Source: Pyrodictiaceae archaeon
GTDB taxonomy: Archaea; Thermoproteota; Thermoprotei_A; Sulfolobales; Pyrodictiaceae
DNA: 64,000 nucleotides
NCBI GenBank assembly: GCA_027036135.1
Contig: JALVSY010000016.1
Span: 372,001 to 436,000, forward strand
Direction of reading: 5' to 3'
Shown: positions 58,372 through 64,000 of the stretch, piece by piece
Layout of the letters: each line of letters opens with the position of its first letter
How positions within the stretch are numbered: position 1 is the stretch's first letter
Position numbers and translations under genes: made by a program
The notes under the pieces: model-generated
The model's input: the letters and a program-made list of their open reading frames with translations, nothing else
The model's database searches: none
Told to the model about the DNA's origin: nothing

Positions 58372-59436
58372 TTATTTTTTAGCTACTATTACCGTTCTTG
58401 TTAGGCTTCCGTGTACTCGCATGTAGTGTTTTTCCTGGATTTTTAGCCCGGCTTGTTCTGTGTACTTGGTTGCTTTGTTTTCGGCCCAGTGTGGCGTGGC
58501 GTAGGCTATGTGTTTTCCTGGTTTGAGTACTCGGGCTGCTTCTGTTAGGAATTGTTCTAGTAGTTGGTCTAGTGGTTTGCCTCTTGTTGAGGTGCTTCTT
58601 CCGTAGGGCGGGTCTGTCCCTATGCTCTGGATGCTGTTGTCTCGTAGTGGTAGCCTGGTTGCGTCCCACTGGATGTTCTCGGCTAGGTAGTCGCCGGGGT
58701 AGGCTCGCGTGTTCCTTTTTGCCCCCTCTGCTAGTTTCCGGGCTAGCTCGCCGCAGAGCGTGGGGATCCCGAGTGTTTGGGCTTCTATGGCGAAGCCCCC
58801 GGTTCCGCAGAAGGGGTCTAGGTATGGGCCTGGGGGCGTTGCTCTTGCTAGGTTTATGAATAGTCTTGCTAGGCGTGGATCTAGGCTCCCTGGGTGGAAG
58901 AAGGGTCTCTTCTGGGGCCGGTGGCTCTCTATTAGTTTCTTTGGCTGCTTGTCCTCCACGAGGCCTATTATCGCTGTTCCCTGGGTGACTATGAGGTGTA
59001 CCAATCTTGTTGGTTCTCTGGGGGTTGCTTCGGCTCCGCAGCTTCTTAGTAGGGGCGCTATTTTCTCTGCTAGTTTCCTCGCGGTGTTGTCTGGTACCTG
59101 GTTCTTCGCGTAGCCCTTGAGCCTAACCATTTCTACCCTGACCCGATCCCCTGGCGAGACGTGGCTACACCAATCAATGAACAATGATTTCTCTAGTATC
59201 GCTGCCTCCTCGGCCTCCGTGGCGGCGAGTACTCTCCCTGTCTCGTGTATGAGCCCAGCTCTCCATGCCACGCCACAGCTACTCGGGGCAGTTGCTTCGT
59301 AGACGGCTACCTGGTCCAATACCTCAACTAAGCGGTAGCGATGACCGAGAGCCTCCAGTATTCCACGTAGCTCGGCAAGCGGTAAGCTGGCGTGGAGACC
59401 GCTGAGCAATGCATAGAAGAGTCTCGTTGATGCCAA
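58372..59436 (-). CDS. tRNA (guanine-10-N2) methyltransferase-like protein
   Basis: A 354-aa protein with an N-terminal THUMP-like part (about 1-160) and a Rossmann methyltransferase domain: FHPGSLDPRLARLFINLARA, motif I LDPFCGTGGFAIEA, motif IV TDPPYGRST (N2-methylguanine signature DPPYG), and VLKPGKHIAYATPHWAENK. This fits archaeal TrmG10/Trm11, which methylates G10 of tRNA. Convergent with the pilin gene, 22 bp apart. Confidence 0.9.
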   Translation of the reverse strand: MASTRLFYALLSGLHASLPLAELRGILEALGHRYRLVEVLDQVAVYEATAPSSCGVAWRAGLIHETGRVLAATEAEEAAILEKSLFIDWCSHVSPGDRVRVEMVRLKGYAKNQVPDNTARKLAEKIAPLLRSCGAEATPREPTRLVHLIVTQGTAIIGLVEDKQPKKLIESHRPQKRPFFHPGSLDPRLARLFINLARATPPGPYLDPFCGTGGFAIEAQTLGIPTLCGELARKLAEGAKRNTRAYPGDYLAENIQWDATRLPLRDNSIQSIGTDPPYGRSTSTRGKPLDQLLEQFLTEAARVLKPGKHIAYATPHWAENKATKYTEQAGLKIQEKHYMRVHGSLTRTVIVAKK

Positions 59437-59548
59437 CTCTCCTCAGCCAATGAGTGCTCTATATAAACTGCTTATTCAAGGAGAAGTGGTTACGCCTTGA
59501 GCCGCAGATGTACTATGTGAGGGGCTGGGTTTGTAGCCTAGCCTTGTT

Positions 59549-60046
59549 TTATGCCCTTGTCTCGGCTCTGAGCTCCGTGTACAGCTTGTATAGCTCGTCG
59601 ATTCTCTTGTCGATTTCATCGATCTTAGCCAATAAGGTCTCTTGTACCTTGTCTATTCTCTTGTTTGTCTCTTCAATTTTGGCCAGCAATGTCTCTTGTA
59701 CATGGTCTATTCGTTTGTTAGTCTCCTCAATCTTTGCTAATAGGGTAGCTTGGACAGAATCTATTCTCGCTGATAGAGTCACTTGCACACTATCAATCCT
59801 CTTATTTGTTTCATCTATTCTCTTGTTTGTCTCGTCTATACGTTTATTTGTCTCGTCTATTCTTCTGCTAACCTCTCTTATCTCCTCTCTTAGTTCTCTC
59901 CTTGTCTCCCGCACCTCTTTGTGCATGAGGTCTAGGTAGAGGAGTAGTAGCTCCTCTGTTGAGAGTTTCTTCCCCTTCTCAAGCTTTTCCAATATCTTCT
60001 TAGAGACCTGGCTGAGAAGCGTTGAGAGAACAGCCTCCTCGGCCAA
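59549..60046 (-). CDS. Coiled-coil protein built of 7- and 11-residue units (paralogue 2)
   Basis: A 165-aa paralogue of the 15866-16225 gene, starting at TTG 60046. N-terminal helix SQVSKKILEKLEKGKKLSTE is nearly identical to paralogue 1. The coiled coil here is longer: three RIDETNK (7), then 11-residue units RIDSVQVTLSA and RIDSVQATLLA, then alternating KIEETNK (7) and RIDHVQETLLA / RIDKVQETLLA (11), ending KIDEIDK and RIDELYKLY. The repeat number clearly expanded relative to paralogue 1. Confidence 0.75.
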   Translation of the reverse strand: MAEEAVLSTLLSQVSKKILEKLEKGKKLSTEELLLLYLDLMHKEVRETRRELREEIREVSRRIDETNKRIDETNKRIDETNKRIDSVQVTLSARIDSVQATLLAKIEETNKRIDHVQETLLAKIEETNKRIDKVQETLLAKIDEIDKRIDELYKLYTELRAETRA

Positions 60047-60322
60047 AGCTCAGAACCCCTAATATTGAGAATAGCTTGGTAGGCGAAAACAGTTGCGCCC
60101 AGGATTGTGTAGCTATTGCTGCGCATCTAGCATGGCCTCTCTATGGATTTGGTAGGCATTTTAACCTCAGGGTAATCAGTAGTGGCGTTCCTGGGTCAAA
60201 AAGCTTTTAAAGAAGAACTAGTCTCACCTAGCAGGGGCTCTGCACCACTCCTCCTAGCCCTATAGATAAGGAAGCCTCGCCGAGGCCCCTAAGCCTCCCA
60301 GCTCCATGGAGGTGGATCTGCC

Positions 60323-60463
60323 TTGAGAAAAGTGGAGACTAGGGAAGAGACTGCAGAAAAGAAGGAAATTAGGCTAAGTATCTATGAGGAGCTAGCACAC
60401 CTATCCGAGCAGCTTGGTAGGCCAATGGGCTCCCTGCTAAGAAAGATACTAGAGAAGATCTAA
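60323..60463 (+). CDS. Tiny ribbon-helix-helix-like protein, 46 aa
   Basis: TTG 60323 follows a perfect GGAGGTG ribosome binding site at 60308-60314. The product reads TAEKKEIRLSIYEELAHLSE then RPMGSLLRKILEKI, a compact RHH unit. It is similar to the 61731-61868 product (EKVCIEIPVDIYEEF, TLLRRLLEKA). Both lie at the edges of the decayed ATPase gene. Solitary antitoxin or small regulator. Confidence 0.68.
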   Translation: MRKVETREETAEKKEIRLSIYEELAHLSEQLGRPMGSLLRKILEKI

Positions 60464-60507
60464 GACCCCTGGACAAGTTAGCTGCGACCACTTCATTCTT
60501 TTCTAGA

Positions 60508-61640
60508 TCAATTGGTGTTATAGCTTAGCTCGGCTTTCCCCTCGTGCATCTCCTTAGCAGCTAAGTAGACTTGTTCGACGTGGTAGTTTCTTGGTAGGAG
60601 TCTCTCTGCTTTCCTCGTAGTCTCTTCCCTTAGCCTCTCAGCCTCTCTTAGTGAGGGGGTACTCCACTTGGCATCCGCGACTATTGCTTTCTTTCTCTCC
60701 ATGTCGAGTATGGCTATGTCTACTTCTTCTCCCTTGTGCTCGAGGGAAGCCAACTACGTTGTAGCACATCGCCGCGCACTTGGTAAGGAGGTAGCCTCGT
60801 ATGAACTCTTCCCATACAGGGGCTGTGTACGTGTCTATTTTCTCGAGTATCCTTTTCTCGGCCTCACTTGTTTCTCCCAGCTCGCTATCGCGGCTAGCAC
60901 GGCGTTATATGTATGTGGATCTCTTAGTTCCCCATGTAATATGAAGTCCTTCTCGTAGAGAAGAGGCGCTGCAGGGGATAGGACTAGCTCTCTAACAACT
61001 TGCTCGAGACTAGTAGCGCCGTGTACTAGGCAGAGGTAGAAAGGTATCCCACCCACTAAGGCATAGAGCCGGACACGGTTACTCGGGCTGAGCTGGGGCA
61101 CGAATTCCCGGAGGTAGCGATAGCTGAACAGGCCTAGGCGGAGACGAACACTAGCACGCCCTAGAGCAGCGAGCCTCCTCCGAGAACACTTCTCTCCATA
61201 ACACCTACTAGGCTACCCAAGACTACGAGAAAGGCTACGGGTACCCGGTGATTCATGGTCAATGAAGTATTGTAGTTCGCTTAGCACACGAGGCGCTACA
61301 CGAACCCAGTAAGTAAACTCATCGATAACTATGACATCTGCTCCCATCCTCGTCACTAGTTTTAGAAGGGAGTCAAGCCTACGGGGCGCAGGTCACGTAG
61401 ACTAGGTTCTCCTAGCTGCTCGGCAGCCAAGGAGCCTAGCTCGAGGAGATTATGCTCGTGGCTACTCAGCTGAGCTACGAAGTAAACATAGCGAGCACCC
61501 AGGCCTCTAAGCCACTCACGTACCAGCCTTGTCTTAGCTATATGCCTATGCCCCATACAGTACTTCAAAGCCTGGCCGCTTCGTAAACGCCTCGCTAAGA
61601 GCAGCTAGTTCTCTCACCCCATCAGCGAATCTGCACTGCA
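60508..61640 (-). pseudogene. Archaeal ATPase (PF01637 + DUF234 type), multiply frameshifted
   Basis: Pieces on the minus strand: ELAALSEAFTKRPGFEVLYG at about 61640-61570; then in another frame GHRHIAKTRLVREWL, where the P-loop Gly is replaced by Ala; GADVIVIDEFTYWVRVAPRV with the Walker B Asp/Glu; PQLSPSNRVRLYALVGGIPF; VWEEFIRGYLLTKCAAMCYN; and finally GEEVDIAILDMERKKAIVAD with DAKWSTPSLREAERL to a stop at 60508. At least three or four frame changes separate them, so the gene is dead. The family is common in archaeal mobile or accessory regions. Confidence 0.8.
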
Positions 61641-61730
61641 CCTAGAGTACCCTACCCTAGAAGCCTGGCACCCAGAGTATAGATATTACAAAGCACTACT
61701 AGTGCCTCTCTTGAACACGTTCCGGGGGCC

Positions 61731-61868
61731 CTAGGCCTTCTCAAGGAGTCGTCGGAGTAGAGTACCTATCGGTATACCCAGCTCCTCGGACATTCTCTTA
61801 AACTCCTCGTATATATCGACCGGGATCTCTATGCAGACCTTCTCCTTCTTCTCCTTCTCTTCCGGCAA
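61731..61868 (-). CDS. Tiny ribbon-helix-helix-like protein, 45 aa
   Basis: TTG 61868 is preceded by GGAGGAT with 9 bp spacing. Product: a Glu/Lys start (LPEEKEKKEKVCIEIPVDIY), then EEFKRMSEELGIPIGTLLRR. The RHH strand is VCIEIPV and the helices follow. It resembles the 60323-60463 product in length and sequence. Faces the ATPase remnant; may be its former regulator or an orphan antitoxin. Confidence 0.68.
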   Translation of the reverse strand: MPEEKEKKEKVCIEIPVDIYEEFKRMSEELGIPIGTLLRRLLEKA

Positions 61869-62033
61869 GGGAAAGATCCTCCGGGATACTAGACAAATAA
61901 TATCTGGATATTTGTTAGGTGGCTCGGACTAGTACTGCAAGGCTATAAATAGGGATAATGACCTGGGATGCTGCTTTTCCCGGCAGTGCGTATATGGAGC
62001 GCATATCTATTCTATTATCTTAGGTGCCCTTGC

Positions 62034-62918
62034 TTGGCTCGGGCGATTAGTGCGAGGCTCGTATTCCTAGCCGACGAGGCTGCCGGGTACGAGGCACGTG
62101 GCTTGCTTGGCCAGCACGGTCTCTCGGTCCTTGTCGAGACGGTTGATGAGGGGGGCCAGGTTCACCGAGTATTGTTTGACACTGGGCAGTACGGGGGAGC
62201 AGTTGTTCATAACGCTAGGCTCCTCGGCCTAGACCTCGCTAGCGTAGAGGCTATTGCGCTTAGTCATCACCACTATGACCATACTGGTGGGCTAAAGGAA
62301 GTCCTGGAGGCAATAGGTAAGAGCACACCGGTAATCGGGCATGTCGACTTGTTTAAGCCCTCCATATACATAAGGGATAACAACATTAGGCTAGACATAG
62401 GCATTCCCTACAACCGTGGCGAGCTCGAGGCCCTCGGAGCCAAGTTCCTGCTGCTCCGCCGCAGCATAGAGGTGGCTCCGGGTATCTATTGGCTTGGCGA
62501 GATTCCCCGCGAGTACCCCGAGCTCGCCCCAGGGCTTCCCGGGAACTACACGATAAGTTATGATGGCGAACTAGTGCCTCATACCCTGCGAGATGATACG
62601 GGCCTCGCAATCATGGTTGAGGGCTATGGGCTCATAGTTATAGGGGGTTGTAGCCATAGTGGCATAGTAAACATAGCTGCATATGCATCCAGGCTGCTAA
62701 ACGAGGCACCCAGGCTAGTTACTGGCGGCTTCCACATGGTATCCATGAACGAGGAGAAGATAAGGGAGGCGGCGAGGGCGCTACGCGAGCTAGGTGTTGA
62801 GGAGGTTCATACCGGGCACTGTACCGGGCTAAGAGCAGAGTGCATGTTACGCGAGATGTACCGGGACAAGTTCAACAAGATACATACAGGGTACGTGATA
62901 GAGATTAAGGGCGAATAA
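62034..62918 (+). CDS. MBL-fold hydrolase, COG1237 (dihydropteroate-type) group
   Basis: The frame opens at 61968, but a TTG at 62034 with GGTG 7 bp upstream starts the fold (294 aa). Metallo-beta-lactamase motif ALSHHHYDHTGG (two-metal HxHxDH), then VIGGCSHSGIVN and ELGVEEVHTGHCTG. The group is named for 7,8-dihydropterin-6-methyl-beta-ribofuranosylaminobenzene phosphate synthase activity in methanogens. With the beta-RFAP synthase at 50 kb this hints at one carrier pathway, but members are functionally diverse. Confidence 0.85.
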   Translation: MARAISARLVFLADEAAGYEARGLLGQHGLSVLVETVDEGGQVHRVLFDTGQYGGAVVHNARLLGLDLASVEAIALSHHHYDHTGGLKEVLEAIGKSTPVIGHVDLFKPSIYIRDNNIRLDIGIPYNRGELEALGAKFLLLRRSIEVAPGIYWLGEIPREYPELAPGLPGNYTISYDGELVPHTLRDDTGLAIMVEGYGLIVIGGCSHSGIVNIAAYASRLLNEAPRLVTGGFHMVSMNEEKIREAARALRELGVEEVHTGHCTGLRAECMLREMYRDKFNKIHTGYVIEIKGE

Positions 62919-62967
62919 TGTTCTCGGCTTCTCCGAGGAGGACATGTATTAAGGCTGGGTAGTGATG

Positions 62968-63219
62968 CTAGCTGGCATGCTCAAGGGTATCGGCTGCTAG
63001 GACGAGGCTATACCAGTCCAGGCATCCCTGATAGCGCAGAGTGTCAGCGGCGTCGCGTAGGAGCTGGGCAGCGTACTCTAGATCGCTCTCGAAACCGCCA
63101 TAGCTCAGTACTTCTTCTAGGACGCGTAGCGCTTCCTCCATCTCTGGCAGTGTTCCACAGCTCTTGGCGACGCTCTGGACTATAGAGTATGCCTCCTCTA
63201 CTTGTCTTCTGTAAACCAT
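62968..63219 (-). CDS. Small helical hypothetical protein, 83 aa
   Basis: No family recognised. Acidic, all-helical pattern (YRRQVEEAYSIVQSVAKSCG, LPEMEEALRVLEEVLSYG, LEYAAQLLRDAADTLRYQG) with two Cys. Lies 24 bp after the end of the upstream gene on the same strand and may be coupled to it. Confidence 0.5.
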   Translation of the reverse strand: MVYRRQVEEAYSIVQSVAKSCGTLPEMEEALRVLEEVLSYGGFESDLEYAAQLLRDAADTLRYQGCLDWYSLVLAADTLEHAS

Positions 63220-63243
63220 AGCCTGGGTACCCTGTCTCTTGGG

Positions 63244-63876
63244 CTAGTGTCCTCCTAGGAGTGCTGAGCGGAGCTCCTGGACGAGTATATAGTTTATCGT
63301 GTTCTCGACGTAGTTCTGTATAGGTGTCGGGTCATTGTTCTTTAGTGCCTTTTCGAATATCTTTATTGTTTCCTCTGCCTGGGTTACATTCATCGTCTTG
63401 AGCGTATGAACTACTTGTGCTATAGTGGAGCCTGGGATCTCCTTTGCTGGCTTATTGAGAGCTATCTCTGCGAGTATCCTTGCAGCCTCCTCAGCGTTAC
63501 CAGTGCATTGATAGTACCTCTCCGCAGCGTAGTAGGCCTTCTCTATGCCTAGCACTAGGTTTGCTACATCCCGCCAATACTTCTCGGCTAGCACTGGCAC
63601 AGCATTATTTATCTCGGAGAATGGGTTAGACGAGTTAAGAGCCTTGGTTACTACTGGTCTTGTGGCGTCGCGTAGGAGGCGGAACTCGTCACGAATAGTG
63701 CTATTGTACTCTACTAAGAGGGCTCTTAGCTGCTCCGGGTTCTTGATACATGTAGTTGAGAGGCTCTTTACAACGGGGTGCTGATAAACTATGATAGGCG
63801 TCACGAGAGCGACTCCTATGAGTATGATAGCTAGTGTAGTGGCGTAAAGTGCTCTGCCCAAGCCACCATTCCCCAA
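63244..63876 (-). CDS. Hypothetical protein with N-terminal signal anchor
   Basis: A 210-aa protein: signal anchor (about 8-31, LYATTLAIILIGVALVTPIIV), then a helical extracytoplasmic domain with three Cys (STTCIKNPEQLRA, YYQCTGNAEEA) and several N-x-S/T sites. No family recognised. Together with the small downstream gene it may form a surface unit of unknown role. Confidence 0.55.
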   Translation of the reverse strand: MGNGGLGRALYATTLAIILIGVALVTPIIVYQHPVVKSLSTTCIKNPEQLRALLVEYNSTIRDEFRLLRDATRPVVTKALNSSNPFSEINNAVPVLAEKYWRDVANLVLGIEKAYYAAERYYQCTGNAEEAARILAEIALNKPAKEIPGSTIAQVVHTLKTMNVTQAEETIKIFEKALKNNDPTPIQNYVENTINYILVQELRSALLGGH

Positions 63877-63906
63877 GTATATGGTTAAGGACCTTGTCTT
63901 CCAGGG

Positions 63907-64000
63907 CTAAAACGTCTTCCCTTTGCTTAGTCTCCCTCTAGAGGCCTGGCTGTGTAGGCTCCAGACACCGTATTGTGAGATGAGGTAGTTGGCTAGGAAG
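63907..64000 (-). CDS. 3' end of a gene running off the window
   Basis: The minus strand is open from the window edge to TAG at 63907-63909, with plausible content FLANYLISQYGVWSLHSQA and a basic end GRLSKGKTF. Only about 30 codons are visible, so no assignment is possible. Confidence 0.35.
   Translation of the reverse strand, partial: FLANYLISQYGVWSLHSQASRGRLSKGKTF

Noticed and set aside
1-64000. CRISPR array, rRNA genes, complete insertion sequence
   Set aside because: No regularly spaced repeats, no rRNA-like conserved blocks and no intact transposase were seen; the only long repeat is the 48-bp inverted pair at 24 kb.

Overview
The window looks like a piece of chromosome from a hyperthermophilic crenarchaeon, most likely of the Desulfurococcales/Pyrodictiaceae type (Hyperthermus, Pyrodictium or Pyrolobus relatives). 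Sequence support: archaeal families (stalk protein L12/P1, archaeal phosphopantothenate synthetase, AMP phosphorylase, beta-RFAP synthase, archaeal tRNA G10 methyltransferase-like protein, PaREP1, type IV pilin), heavy use of AGG/AGA and ATA codons, frequent TTG and GTG starts behind GGAGG-type ribosome binding sites, and Thr-rich stalks on secreted proteins. The genus is inference. I see no rRNA, tRNA, CRISPR array or intact transposase.

Layout. 1-16 kb: housekeeping genes (3' end of guaB, L12, asparaginase, thymidylate kinase, FeoA, an RNA m5C methyltransferase, a DRG-type GTPase), AMMECR1 and MEMO1 family genes, a GH130-like enzyme and a radical SAM protein. 16-20.5 kb: DUF72 protein, membrane-anchored DsbA-like protein, M32 carboxypeptidase. 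20.6-23.5 kb: a decay zone of small defence/toxin-type genes, nearly all broken by single-base indels or stop codons. 24.0-27.6 kb: a 48-bp perfect inverted repeat and then a compact operon of a 34-codon Cys/Gly peptide, a radical SAM/SPASM-like maturase and an ABC exporter, which reads as an undescribed archaeal RiPP system. 27.7-31.4 kb: SAM hydrolase, membrane protein, an intact VapBC pair, a broken LURP-one-like gene, and RelB with a nonsense-mutated RelE. 31.4-36.2 kb: a membrane-linked winged-helix regulator, a Ser/Thr-rich anchored protein, a large secreted beta-propeller, a hotdog thioesterase and a HEXXH protein. 36.1-42.9 kb: a complete peptide ABC uptake system (two ATPases, two permeases, divergent binding protein). 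43-53.7 kb: radical SAM enzyme, nucleotidyltransferase, AMP phosphorylase, decayed antiporter, HTH/coiled-coil regulator, broken PaREP1, beta-RFAP synthase, SWIM protein, DJ-1/PfpI, CDF transporter, HEPN-MNT pair. 53.8-64 kb: frameshifted aldehyde:ferredoxin oxidoreductase, heptad-repeat nuclease, pantothenate-pathway enzyme, pilin, tRNA methyltransferase, 7/11-residue-repeat coiled-coil protein, decayed archaeal ATPase flanked by two tiny ribbon-helix-helix genes, MBL-fold hydrolase and hypothetical proteins.

How it fits together. The peptide transporter, asparaginase/isoaspartyl peptidase and M32 carboxypeptidase suit a peptide-fermenting life. The window also has an unusual load of broken genes: about a dozen loci carry indels (often in runs of 4-5 identical bases) or in-frame stops, concentrated in toxin-antitoxin and other accessory families, while most housekeeping genes are intact. 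Several loci carry multiple lesions, so decay is favoured over sequencing error for those; single-indel cases remain ambiguous.
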